Positions 49,516 to 60,767 of a stretch of DNA of 64,000 nucleotides are shown one piece after another. Made by a program: the position numbers and the translations under genes. The DNA comes from Dastarcus helophoroides (lineage: Eukaryota > Arthropoda > Insecta > Coleoptera > Bothrideridae). Below the pieces are notes generated by a model. The model was not told where the DNA came from. It saw nothing but the letters and a program-made list of their open reading frames with translations, and did not search any database. Where the stretch lies: NCBI GenBank assembly GCA_028583605.1, contig CM053331.1, forward strand, positions 38,690,783-38,754,782, written 5' to 3'. Within the stretch, counting starts at the first letter, position 1, and every line of letters begins with the position of its first letter.

Positions 49516-50218
49516 TGGAATCGCGATATTCGATCAGTCACTAGCCACCAACGTCTAGAAGATTTGGGAATTTACATTCAAAATTATATCCAGCATTCAA
49601 TGCACCCTTGGGCAAGATATTTAATTTAGGCCCTATAAAAATGTGGCACCTGAACTTTGATGACCAAAAAAAAAGATCATCGCCATTTCTGCGCCTTTTG
49701 AACCAAAACATTCTACTTTAATTTTGAAATTTTGATTTATCAAGATAAAATTTCCAAAACACATTCAAAATTGCACCATTCCAAATATACTTTTGAATTT
49801 CTAGCTCCATTTCAAATATACTTTCAAATTTCTAGCTCCTTTTCAAATTATCAACTTAAAAACTAGAATATTCTCCCATTTTTTGTTAAAATTTCGTCTC
49901 TTGAACTATAAATTTCTAAAAAAAAGTCTAAACTTTAGGAAATATAAAAATTTTGCAAGGGAAGTTGCGCTTCCTTAGGAGGAGAGCACGCCACTGATGC
50001 TTCGACCAACATTAGACCCGCACAACATCAAAGGCAGGGGTATGTGTTTATCTTATATTAAGGGTGACGGTCCGACAATTTTTTTGGCGAAAAATTCTTG
50101 ACAAAAATAACATTTGAATATATAAATTTTAAATGTTTAGAATTATGGCTGACATTCTGAGAAATCCAAAGATTTGGCAAAGAAATCAACATTTTCAGTT
50201 CAAATTAATAACTTTGAG
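49516..50218. other. AT-rich single-copy DNA with a 31-bp duplication
   Basis: Two tandem 31-bp copies containing CAAATATACTTTCAAATTTC lie at 49779-49840. A segment homologous to 54076-54215 starts at 49951 and includes a degenerate monomer of the 172-bp family (49993-50090). No gene is seen. Confidence 0.65.
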
Positions 50219-53200
50219 CAAGACGAAAAAGAAGAAGAAGGAGAAAAAGAAGGAGAAGGAGGAGAAGACGAAGGAGAAGGAGAAGAAGGAGGAGAAGAAG
50301 GAGAAGAAGAAGGAGGAGAAGAAGAAGAAGAGGAAGGAGGAGAAGATGAAGGAGAAGAAGAAGAAGGAGGAGGATGAAGAAGAAGAAACAGGAGAAGAAG
50401 AAGCAGGAGAAAAAGCTGTAGAAGAAGAAGAAGAATCAGAAAAAGAAGAAGCAGGAGAAGAAGAAGCAAGAAAAAAGCAGGAGAAGAAGCAGGAGAACAG
50501 CGGGAGAAAAAGAAGCATTAGCAGAAGAAGCAAGAGAAGAAGAAGCATTAGAAGAAGAAGCAGGGGAAGAAGAATCAGGAGAAGAAGAATCAGGAGAAGA
50601 AGAAGCAGGAGAAGGAGCAGGAGAAGAAAAAGCAAGAAAAAAGAAGCAAGAGAAGAAGAAATGCCGGAGAAAAGAACAAACAGGAGAAGAAAAAGCAAGA
50701 AAAAAAGTAGGAGTAAAAGAAGCAAGAAAAGAAAAAGCAGGAGAAGAAGCATTAGAAGAAGAAGCAGCAGAAGAAAAAGCAGGGGAAGGAGAAGAAGCAG
50801 AAGAAGAAAAAGCAGGAGAAGGAGAAGAAGAAGGAGAAGAACAAGCAGGAGAAGAAGTAAGAATAGGAGAAGCAGGAGGAAAAGAAGCAAAAGGAGAAGA
50901 AGTAGGAGGAAAAGAAGTAGGAGTAGAAGAAGAAGCAGGAGAACAGCAGAAGAAGAAAGAGCATTAGAAAAAGAAGAAGCAGGATAAGAATCAGGAGAAG
51001 AAGAAGCAGGAGAGGAAAAAGCAGGAGAAGAAGCAAAAGAAGAAGAAGCAGAAGAAGAAAAGGCAGGAGAAGAAAAAGCAGGATAAAAGCAGGTAGAAGA
51101 AGAAGCATGAGAAGAAGAAGAAGCATGAGAAAAAGAAGAAGCAGGAGAAGAAGAATCAGGAAAAGAAGCAGGAATAAAAGAAGCAGGAGAAGAAAAGCGG
51201 GAAAAAAAGATCAGGAGAAGAAAAAAAAAGTAGGAGAAAAAGGAGCAGAAAAAGAAGCATTAGAAGAAGAAGCAGGAGAAGAAAAAGCAGAAGAAGGAGA
51301 AGCAGGAGAAGAAAAAGCAGGAGAAGGAGAAGAAGTAGGAGAAGAACAATCAGGAGAAGTAAGAATAGGAGAAGCAGGAGAAAAAGAAGCAAAAGGAGAA
51401 GATGTAGGAGGAGAAGAACTAGGAAGAAGAAGAAGCAAGAGAAGAAGAGAAAACAGGAGAAGAACTAGGAAGAAGAAGAAGCAAGAGAAGAAGAGAAAAC
51501 AGGAGAAGAAGAAGCAGAAAAAAGAACAATAAGAAGCAGGAATAAGAAGAAGAAGCAGGAGAGGAAGTAGGAAAAGAAGAACAGCAGGAGAAAAAAAAGC
51601 ATTAAAATAAGAAGAAACAGGAGAGGAAAAAGCAGGAGAAGAAGAAGCAGGAGAAGAAGATGCAGGAGAAGAAGAATTAGGAGAAGAAGCAGGAACAAAA
51701 AGCAGGAAAAGAAGAAAATCGGGAGAAGAAGAACAAACAGAAGAAGAACAAACAGAAGAAGAAGAAAATCAAGAAAAAAGGAGAAAAAAGAAGCAGGAAA
51801 AGAAAAAGCAGGAGAAGAAACATTAAAAGAAGAAGCAGAAGAAGAAAAAGCAGGAGAAGGAGAAGAAGCAGGAGAAGGAGAAGAAGCAGGAGAAGAAGTA
51901 AGAAAAGGAGAAGCAGGAGAAGAAGCAAAAGGAGAAGAATTAAGAGAAGAAGCAAGAGAAGAATAAGCAGACAAAGAAAAAGCAGGACAAGAAACAGGAG
52001 AAGAAGAAGCAGGAGAAGAAAAAGCAGGATAAGAGGAGGTAGGAGAAGAAGTAGCATGAGAAGAAGAAGAAGCAAGAGAAGAAAAAGCAGGAGAAGAAGA
52101 AGCAGGAGAAGAAGAAGCAGGAGAAGAAGAATTAGGAGAAGAAGCAGGAACAAAAAGCAGGAAAAGAAGAAAAGCGGGAGAAGAACAAACAGAAGAAGAA
52201 GAAAATCAAGAAAAAAGGAGAAGAAGAAGCAGGAAAAGAAAAAGCAGGAGAAGAAACATTAAAAGAAGAAGCAGAAGAAGAAAAAGCAGGAGAAGGAGAA
52301 GAAGCAGGAGAAGAAGTAAGAAAAGGAGAAGTAGGAGAAGAAGCAAAAGGAGAAGAATTAAGAGAAGAAGCAAAAGAAGAATAAGCAGACGAGGAAAAAG
52401 CACGACAAGAAACAGGAGAAGAAGAAGCAGGAGAAAAAGCAGGAAAAAAAAGCAGGAGAAGAAGAAACGAGAAAAGATAAAGCAGGAGAAGAAGCAGTCG
52501 AAGAAAAAGCAGGAGAAGGAAAGAAGCAGAATAAGAAGTAAGAAAGGAAGAAGCAGGAGGACAAGAAGCAAAAGGGGAAGAAGTAGGAGGAGAAAAAGCA
52601 GGAGAAGGAAAGAAGCAGAATAAGAAGTAAGAAAGGGAGAAGCAGGAGGAGAAGAAGCAAAAGGGAAAAAAGTAGGAGGAGAAGAAGCAGGAGAAAAAGT
52701 AGAGCAGCAGAAGAAAAGCAGGAGAACAGCAGGAAAAGAAGAAGCATTAGAAGAAGAAGCAGAAGAAGCAGGAGAGGAAAAGGCAGGAGAAGAAGAATCA
52801 GGAAAAGAAAAAGCAGGAGAAGAAGCAATAGAAGAAGAAGCAGGATAAGAAAAAACAGGAGAAGAAGCAGTAGAAGAAGAAGCAGGACAAGAAAAAGCAG
52901 GAGAAGAAGCAATAGAAGAAGAAGCAGGATAAGAAAAAGCAAGAGAAGGAGAAGAAGCAAAAGGGGAAGACGTAGGAGGATAAGAAGCAGGAGAAGAAGA
53001 ACCAGGAGAAGAATAAGCAGGAGAATACCAAGAGAAGAAGAAACATTAGAAGAAGAAGCAGGAGAAGAAGCAGGAGAAGAAGCAAGAGAAAAAAAGCAAG
53101 AGAAAAAGCAGGAGAAGAAGCAGGAGAAGAAGCAGGAGAAGAAGAAGCAAGAGAAGAAGAAGAAGAAAAAGAAGAAGCAGGATAAGAAGAGGTAGGAGAA

Positions 53201-53913
53201 GAAGAAGCAGGAGAAGAAGGAAAAAAAGAAGCAAGAGAAGAAGAAGAAGCAGGACAAGAAGAAGCGGGAGAAGAAGCAGGGGAAGAAAAAGCAGGATAAG
53301 AAGAGGTAGGAGAAGAAGAAGCAGGAGAAGCAGGAAAAAAAAGCAAGAGAAGAAGAAGAAGCGGGAGAAAAAAAAGCAGGAGAAAAAAAGCAGGAGAAGA
53401 AGCAGGAGAAGAAGAAGCAAGAGAAGAAGAAGAAGGAAAAGAAGAAGCAGGATAAGAAGAGGTAGGAGAAGAAAAAGCAGAAGAAGGAAAAAAAGAAGCA
53501 AGAGAAGAAGAAGAAGCAAGACAAGAAGACGCAGGACAAGAAGAAGCGGGAGAAGAAGCAGGGGAAGAAAAAGCAGGAGAAGAAAAAGCAGGAGAAGAAG
53601 AAGCAGAAGAAGAAGCAAGAGAAGAAGAAGCAAGAGAAGAAGAGGAAACAGGAGAAGAAGAAGCAGAAAAAAGAAAAAGAAGAAGAAGCAGGAAGAAGAA
53701 GAAGCAGGAGAAGAAGTGGGAGAAGAAGAAGCAGAAGAAGAAGCAAAAGAAAAGAAGAAGCAGGAGGAGAAAAAGCAGGAAAAGAAGTAGGAAGAGAAGA
53801 AGCAGGAGGAGAAGCAAAAGGAGAAGCAGGAGGAGAAGCAGCAGGAGAAGAAGCAGTTGAAGAAGCAGCAGGAGGAGAAGAAGCAGGAGGAGAAAGAGAA
53901 GAAGAAGAGGATT
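50219..53913 (+). repeat. Polypurine satellite block 2 (GAAGCAGGAGAA-rich)
   Basis: 3.7 kb almost devoid of T on the plus strand, built of GAA with interspersed GCA giving words like GAAGCAGGAGAAGAA. Longer words recur irregularly, for example GAAGTAAGAATAGGAGAAGC with close variants near 50852, 51357, 51895, 52313, 52534 and 52625, so a loose higher-order repetition of several hundred bp is superimposed. Long frames (Glu-Ala-Gly or Lys/Arg-rich on plus, Leu/Ser/Phe-rich on minus) follow from composition: several overlapping frames are open at once, the opposite of coding behaviour. Confidence 0.93.
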
Positions 53914-54599
53914 CATGAAAAACTCGAATTTTCACTTGAATATGACCAAATTTCGAATTTGCTTTAGAAATTTTCAGATGAGAGTCGAAGTTTTGAGAGA
54001 AAAAACTAAAAAATTGTAGAAAGAAGTATGTTCGTACTGCGTTTTCTTAAACATGCTGCAACATGTTCTTTTTCATTTTGCAAGGGAAGTTGTGTTTCGT
54101 TAGCTTCTGTAGAGAACACGCCACTGATACTTCGACTATTAGAGCCGTACACCACCAAAGGTAGGGGTATATCATGACCTTATATTAATCCGTGAGGGTG
54201 ATGGTCCTTTTTCGTTATTTTCAAGGTCTTAAGATGCTCGCAGTTCTAAAATTTGCACAGACTTAACTTGAGAAGTGTTACGAAGTACACGTAAGCGATA
54301 TTCGCAAGTAGTTTCAGGTGACGAATCATTCAGAACAATCGCGAGTGTTGACAAGGTAAGTTCGTATAATATGATGCGACAGAGAGTGTCTTTTCGACTT
54401 GCATTTTGTAACTTTTTATCAATCTGCTACAGAGTTTGGTAGTTTCCTAGTCAAGGGGAGACAATTAGCGGCACTAAGGAACTACTTTGGGTGTCTTAAA
54501 GGGAATTATGCAGCCGCCGCTTCGGTAGCTGCCCCCATTTCTTCACATGAAGGCTACGGAGCGTAAAAGAGCTTAGGTTCCTGCACTTTATGTGGTCTC
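53914..54599. other. Single-copy DNA including a second copy of the block-2 left flank
   Basis: 54076-54215 matches 49951-50090 (TTTTGCAAGGGAAGTTG, then ACGCCACTGAT, then a 172-bp-family relic). No gene is recognised in the remainder. Confidence 0.6.
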
Positions 54600-55945
54600 G
54601 TATCGTATCGTCTCTGTTAATTGAAGTTGACCAAATTAGTGGACTAGGTTACCACTGGGGCACCGAATCCCAGCCTCTAACATATTCCTTCCTCCCGTTA
54701 GCAGGCGATCATAGTGGCACAATTATTCCGTGTCTTCTAATACCTCAAGTTACGCCTTTTAATACCTTTCATACGTATCGTCTCTGTTAATTAAAGTTGG
54801 CCAACTTAGTGGAGTATGTTACCACTGGGGCCACGGATCCCAGCCTCTAACATATTCCTTCCTCCCGTTAGGCGATCATAGTGGCACAATTATTTCGTGC
54901 CTTCTAATACCTCAAGCCACGTCTTTTAATACCTTTCGTACGTATCGTCTCTGTTAATTGAAGTTGGCCAAATTAGTGGAGTAGGTTACCACTTGGGCCA
55001 CGGATCCCAGCCTCTAACATATTCCTTCCTCCCGTTAGGCGATCTTAGTGGCACAATTATTTCGTGCCTTCTAATACCTCAAGCCACGTCTTTTAATACC
55101 TTTTGGACGTATCGTCTCTGTTAATTGAAGTCGGCCAAATTAGTGGAAAAGGTTACCACTGGGGCCACGGATCCCAGCCTCTAACATATTCCTTCCTCCC
55201 GTTAGGCGATCATAGTGGCACAATTATTTCGTGCCGTCTAATACCTCAAGTCACTCCTTCTAATACTTTGTGGTACGTATCGTCTCTGTTAATTAAAGTT
55301 GACCAAATTAGTGGAGTAGGTTACCACTGGGGCGACGAATCCCAGCCTCTAACATATTTCTTCCTCCCGTTAGGCGATCATAGTGGCACAATTATTTCGT
55401 GCCTTCTAATACCTCAAGCCACGTCTTTTAATAACTTTCGTACGTATCGTCTCTGTTAATTGAAGTTGGCCAAATTAGTGGAAAAGGTTACCACTGGGGC
55501 CACGGATCCCAGCCTCTAACATATTCCTTCCTTCCGTTAGGCAATCTTAGTGGTGCCATTATTTCGTGCGTTCTAATACCTCAAGCCACGCCTTTTAATA
55601 CCTTTCGTACGTATCGTCTCTGTTAATTGAAGTTGGCCAAATTAGTGGAGTAGGTTACCACTGGGGCGACGAATCCTAGCCTCTAACATATTCCTTCCTC
55701 CGTTAGGCGATCTTAGTGGTGCCATTATATCGTGCCTTCTAGTACCTCAAGCCAAGCCTTTTGATACCTTTCGTACGTATCGTCTCTGTTAATTAAAGTT
55801 GGCCAAATTAGTTGAGTAGGTTACCACTGGGGCCACGAATCGCAGCCTCTAACATATTCCTTCCTCCCGTTAGGCGATCTTAAAGGCACCATTATTTCGT
55901 GCCTCTTAATACCTCAAGCCACGCTCTTTAATACCTCAGGCCACA
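54600..55945 (+). repeat. 167-bp satellite, eight copies
   Basis: TATCGTCTCTGTTAATT starts at 54606, 54776, 54943, 55110, 55278, 55445, 55612 and 55778: spacing 166-170 bp. Other constant words are GGTTACCACTGGGGCCACG and CTCCCGTTAGGCGATC. The period is not a multiple of three and each copy carries stops, so the short frames inside it are not genes. Confidence 0.96.
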
Positions 55946-56027
55946 TCGTTTCCTATTGGAAAAAAATTCGGTAACAACTGGCCATGTCAAATTTCGGATT
56001 GCAGCATCTAAACACCACCACATCTAT

Positions 56028-56091
56028 CAAAAATTGAAATACAGATCTTGTCCCTTGAAACCAAGGGGCAAGATTGGTATTTCAATTTTTG
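56028..56091 (+). repeat. 64-nt near-perfect hairpin (foldback)
   Basis: 15-bp perfect outer arms (56028-56042 with 56077-56091), a small internal loop, an 11-bp inner stem with one G-U wobble, and a 6-nt loop. The geometry resembles a short pre-miRNA. Related sequence appears near 60627-60767, so it is probably one arm of a dispersed foldback family. Orientation is arbitrary. Confidence 0.75.
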
Positions 56092-58290
56092 AAGATAATC
56101 AAGGACCAGTTCGTTCCACCAAAAACAAAAACCCTATCCATTAGAATTCTCGAAATTAGGAACTAGATTCAGTAGAGCGTGCACCAACTGGAAGTGGAAT
56201 TAAATTGGGTCACCGGTACAGCTTACTCAGACGTACTAGTTGCAAAAATTCGTCAGACAATAATCGATTGATGTGATTATCAAAGTCATTGTTTTCCCAT
56301 CAGATTTTATCATAGTCTTCGAAATGACACACCAAAAATAAAACGCCAAATTCATCATAACTGTTCATGATCGGGTGTCACGTCTCTTTGCAAGGGCAGA
56401 TCTTAGATAAACCGCGGCTGGCTCCAAGCCCAAATTTCTCCGGCCTTGGCACTTGTCGTCCAATAACGGTTACGACGACTCACGATCGCCTGAAAAGAAT
56501 CCAACTGATTCTTCTTCCGATTTACTTTTATCAATCTACTGGATTTCATTGAGGCGTCAAGCAGGAACAGTTAAACTACCTACCATCGTCGCATTAGGTT
56601 ACATGTCGAAGCCGATGACACAGAAAAAGAATTACATTAGTGTCGGTGATTAAAAAAGATTGATGAATTAGTGTTATCTTCGTAACGAAAACACGGGCGG
56701 TCTCGTGCAACTAAAACGTCGGGCGACAGTTGTGAGAAACTTCACGGCTCGACTCCTAATGAGTACGCTTCGATTACAGGTTCTGATAACTAATCGAAAC
56801 AACTGGGGGACGAGACTCGCTCGCAGCGGATACGGGACGAGTCTGGACAAAAAAAGGCAATTAGATGGGAGAGAAGAAATCTAATTCTTAGGATTTATGC
56901 ATGGCTCGAAAAAGTGAGTTATAGAATGTGGATGTTGCTTTACATGAGAGAATTACGATTTAAACGTGAAACTGTTTTCAGCGACTAGTGCTAAAACGCC
57001 TTCTGGGGGACCCGATTTTTATCTGGTGGATATTTCAGGAGTAATGCAGAGGCATCGCCCCCGTCAGTTTTGTGGCCTTCCTTTGGAGACCGTCTAATAA
57101 AACATCAATTTGTTTCTACGACGTAACGCATGGGGTGGGCTGTTTATCCAACAATCGAGATGAATGTTGTGCCATTTAGTAGAAGTGGGTGTTTGATTGC
57201 TAAGTCAGTTCAGCCATGAAGTTGATGGAACTGCACAAATTGTGTTTATGAGAAATGTGTCGGAACGATTGTTTGATATAATATATTAATATAATGATCG
57301 CAATTACTATCATTGCAGGTATTCCATTAGTCAAACAATCGTGTTTCCTGCAATAGAAGGTTATTGAGGTGTTGTGTCATGCTTTTGTGGCGTATGTACG
57401 CCAGTACCAATTTAAATGCAACTATTTATTGGCGCGTTTATAGGATTCCTTGAGTTGTATTCTGGACTTGTACAATTTCAAGTTTAACTTATCTTTTCTG
57501 ATTGCTACACAAACAAGATTCTTTGTTCTTTGATGCTTCTTAGCTTCCACACTCGATTGAGGTTCGATGTCAGAGCCGCATACCATCAAAGGTGGGTAGA
57601 TGAATTTATCGTCTTTAATTCAAAAATATCAACATTTTATTAGAAATGTTGTACCTTTAGGTTTCTGAACATCGTTTCACGTCTCAGCGGCTTTCGAAAG
57701 AACAAAAGTTGTGGAGAGGGCGCCACCTTAGCGTCTAATTTATTTAGCGTACGCGCGAACTGTTGAACTGTTTTCTTACCAAAGAATGCATTTTTAGTTG
57801 AATGGCGTATGTGATTCAACTTCTTGTGGCGCGTTCGCTCTAAAAATAAACTAGATTGACCTTGTAACCGACACTATGAATGAATATCATGGAGAATGAT
57901 TCATAGATATCAAGATAGGCAAGGCATGATGAACTATTCGACTGTTGTTGCTCCTATTATGTTATTAAATAAAAAACAGATAAAAATTTAGTCATTATAA
58001 AAACTGCTTCTAACGCAATTTAGCGCTGAGTTATGGCACATTTACCGTAACGTTTATGGCTGCTATAGGAAGATTCTCACAGATTATGTTTGTTTTTAGT
58101 ATGCGACTTCAGTAATACTTAGTTTAAATTACTATACGAAAATTTTCAGGTTAAGTATTTATTTTGATGTAGAAACATAAAGCAAACTAAAAACTTTGTA
58201 AACAAGACTGCAGTTGGAAGCAGCAGAGTTGAAAAAAGAACATTTACAAAAGCCACGGTGATGCAGCAGGATTCTCATACATTCGATACG
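56092..58290. other. Single-copy DNA without a recognisable gene
   Basis: Overlapping plus-strand frames at 56367-56653 look slightly protein-like (one ends KKNYISVGD) but lack splice signals or a family match. A hairpin lies at 57265-57342, and a relic of the 172-bp family (GTCAGAGCCGCATACCATC) at about 57538-57610. Confidence 0.5.
57265..57342. repeat. Short inverted repeat
   Basis: ACGATTGTTTGA at 57265-57276 and its exact complement at 57331-57342, separated by an AT-rich 54 bp. It may be a tiny MITE remnant. No target duplication is evident. Confidence 0.55.
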
Positions 58291-59876
58291 AAAAATTCTG
58301 ACGTCAGAGGCTCATTTTGATTAAAATACAGCAGTAACAGAACAGTTACAACAGGCAATATACCATAGCAAGATTATCACAGATTAGGACATCAACTGCG
58401 TTTGGTGTTTGACAATATTTGATATAAATGTGTCTACGAAAATACAAATTTTTCCTACTTTATACAATTGTGTTTTGGAATCTAAGTATAGTGTTGACCT
58501 AAACAATTAGCATCTTCAATTAGAAATTAAACTGGCACTTGCTTCCCGGTTAAATTATCAACAAAAACAATTTTCGAATTAAAGATGGTAACGGTGCAGG
58601 TCAATATTATGCTTCGATCCCCAAGCATAAGAGGCTCATTTTGATTAAAATACAGCAGTAACAGAACAGTTACAACAGGCAATATACCATAGCAAGATTA
58701 TCACAGATTAGGACATCAACTGCGTTTGGTGTTTGACAATATTTGATATAAATGTGTCTCCGAAAATACAAATTTTTCCTACTTTATACAATTGTGTTTT
58801 GGAATCTAAGTATAGTGTTGACCTAAACAATTAGCATCTTCAATTAGAAAATAAACTGGCACCTGCTTCTCGGTTAAATTATCAACAAAAACAATTTTCG
58901 AATTGAAGATGGTAACGGTGCAGGTCAATATTATGCTTCGATTCCCAAGCATAAGAGGCTCGTTTTGATTAAAATACAGCAGTAACTAAATAGTTACAAC
59001 AGGCAATATACTATAGCAGGATTATCACAAATTAGGACATCAACTGCGTTTGGTGTTTGACAATATTTGATATAAATGTGTCTACGAAAATACAAATTTT
59101 TCCTACTTTATACAATTGTGTTTTGGAATTTAAGTATAGTGTTGACCTAAACAATTAGCATCTTCAATTAAAAATTAAACTGGCACTTGCTTCCCGGTTA
59201 AATAATCAACAAAAACAATTTTCGAATTAAAGACGGTAACGGTGCAGGTCAATATTATGCTTCGATCGCCAAGCATAAGAGGCTCGTTTTGATTAAAATA
59301 CAGCAGTAACTAAATAGTTACAACAGGCAATATACTATAGCAGGATTATCACAAATTAGGACATCAACTGCGTTTGGTGTTTGACAATATTTGATATAAA
59401 TGTGTCTACGAAAATACAAATTTTTCCTACTTTATACAATTGTGTTTTGGAATCTAAGTATAGTGTTGACCTAAACAATTAGCATCTTCAATTAGAAATT
59501 AAACTGGCACTTGCTTCCCGGTTAAATAATCAACAAAAACAATTTTCAAATTAAAGATGGTAACGGTGCAGGTCAATAATATGCTTCGATCGCCAAGCAT
59601 AAGAGGCTCATTTTGATTAAAATACAGCAGTAACTAAATAGTTACAACAGGCAATATACTATAGCAAGATTATCACAGATTAGGACATCAACTGCGTTTG
59701 GTGTTTGACAATATTTGATATAAATGTGTCTACGAGAATACAAATTTTTCCTACTTTATACAATTATGTTTTGGAATCAAAGTATAGTGTTGACCTAAAC
59801 AATTAGCATCTTTAATTAAAAAATAAACTAGCACCTGCTTCTCAGTCAAGTTATCAACAAAAACAATTTTCCAATT
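58291..59876 (+). repeat. 324-bp tandem array made of foldback elements, five copies
   Basis: GAGGCTC begins at 58307, 58631, 58955, 59279 and 59603, exactly 324 bp apart with very few differences. Each unit contains a left arm (AAGATGGTAACGGTGCAGGT...) and an inverted right arm (...GTTGACCTAAACAATTAGCATCTT), plus about 70 bp of linker containing TTAAATTATCAACAAAAAC. The array is thus a tandemly amplified MITE-like element with some of its flank. Confidence 0.9.
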
Positions 59877-60073
59877 AAAGATGGTAATGGTGCCGGTCAA
59901 TATTATGCTTCGATCCCCAAGCATAACACAAAAAACTTGAATTATCGTACACGGAGCGATTAAGCTGGCAACTTTGACCAATTAAGTTGCTCCTCTACGA
60001 AAATTCACATTTTCCGTGTACGCAATTTTGTTTGGGAATCGAAGTATAGTGTTGACCTACGCAGTTATCATCT
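59877..60073 (+). mobile_element. Foldback (MITE-like) element, single copy
   Basis: Left arm from AAGATGGTAATGG, right arm ending CAGTTATCATCTT. The outer roughly 60 bp are imperfect inverted repeats of each other, and the middle differs from the 324-bp units. It adjoins the last tandem unit. It has no coding capacity, so it would be non-autonomous. Confidence 0.7.
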
Positions 60074-60244
60074 TTTAGCTTAAAACGCATTACCGAAAGG
60101 AATTTTCCCAAAAATTACTACCTATCCTTGTTTAAGAAGGCGGTTCATCGCCATCTATTCTTGTTTCCGCATTCTACTCGCAGTGCATTAACGGCATAAT
60201 GGGGTTACTCTTTGGGAGTGGTTTAAACTTAAAAAAAAGAAAAG

Positions 60245-60380
60245 AAGCTTGTGCTTACGTTAAATTATCAACAAATACACCAAAGAAGCCCACTCGCCCC
60301 TGAATACTATTAATCTGTAGCTTTTGACTAATTAGAATGATGATTTGTTGATAATTTACGAAAGAAGCACACATAAGCTT
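60245..60380. mobile_element. Foldback element or arm pair
   Basis: AAGCTTGTGCTTACGTTAAATT at the left and its imperfect complement ending GCACACATAAGCTT at the right, with arms of about 35 bp sharing TTATCAACAAAT / ATTTGTTGATAA. The arm sequence also resembles the linker of the 324-bp unit, so the two foldbacks may be parts of one larger element. Confidence 0.65.
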
Positions 60381-60393
60381 ATTTTATTAACTA

Positions 60394-60624
60394 AAGATGC
60401 TAATTGTTTAGGTCAACCCTATACGTCGACTCCAAAACAAAACTGTATAAAACAGGAAACATTTGTGCTTTCATACACGAAGCGACGTTGTTGTGGGCTT
60501 TAACCAAACTTCTCACTCTGGGGAAAGCCCGCAACAAAGTCGTACACGAAAATACAAATTTTTCGTGTTATGCAATTTTGTTTGGGGATGGAAGTATAAT
60601 GTTGACCTGAACAGTTACCATCTT
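60394..60624 (+). mobile_element. Long foldback (MITE-like) element
   Basis: Arms of about 100 bp (60394-60500 and 60524-60624) are imperfect inverted repeats around a 24-bp loop. Both ends read AAGATG(G/C)TAA when taken inward. The right arm matches the right arm of the 324-bp units (TATAATGTTGACCTGAACAG). There is no transposase, so the element is non-autonomous. A long hairpin transcript would be possible if it were transcribed. Confidence 0.8.
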
Positions 60625-60676
60625 CAACTTTGGTGGAACAAACTCGTCCTTGATCTTCAAAAATTGAAATACAAAT

Positions 60677-60767
60677 TTGTCCCCTGAAACCAAGAAAGAT
60701 TAAAAAACACAACAGATGCTATCGAAACGCGTTGCGTTTCTTAATCTTTCTTGGTTTCAGGGGACAA
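60677..60767. repeat. Inverted repeat with 27-bp perfect arms
   Basis: Arms 60677-60703 and 60741-60767 (containing CCCCTGAAACCAAGAAAG and its complement) are exact, with a 37-bp loop. It directly follows sequence shared with 56077-56120 in opposite orientation. Confidence 0.85.

Noticed and set aside
50133..53935. Long Glu-Ala-Gly / Arg-rich and Leu/Ser/Phe-rich open frames of up to 525 codons
   Set aside because: Three to four frames on both strands are open at once because the DNA is GAA/GCA-based polypurine lacking T. No start context, no domain, no splice sites.
54590..55459. Frames with repeated YHWG..SQPLTYSFLPL peptides
   Set aside because: Products of the 167-bp satellite. The period shifts frame each copy and stops occur in every unit.
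56367..56653. Possible exon with KLPTIVALGYMSKPMTQKK
   Set aside because: Two overlapping frames are similarly open, no acceptor/donor pair fits, and no family is recognised.
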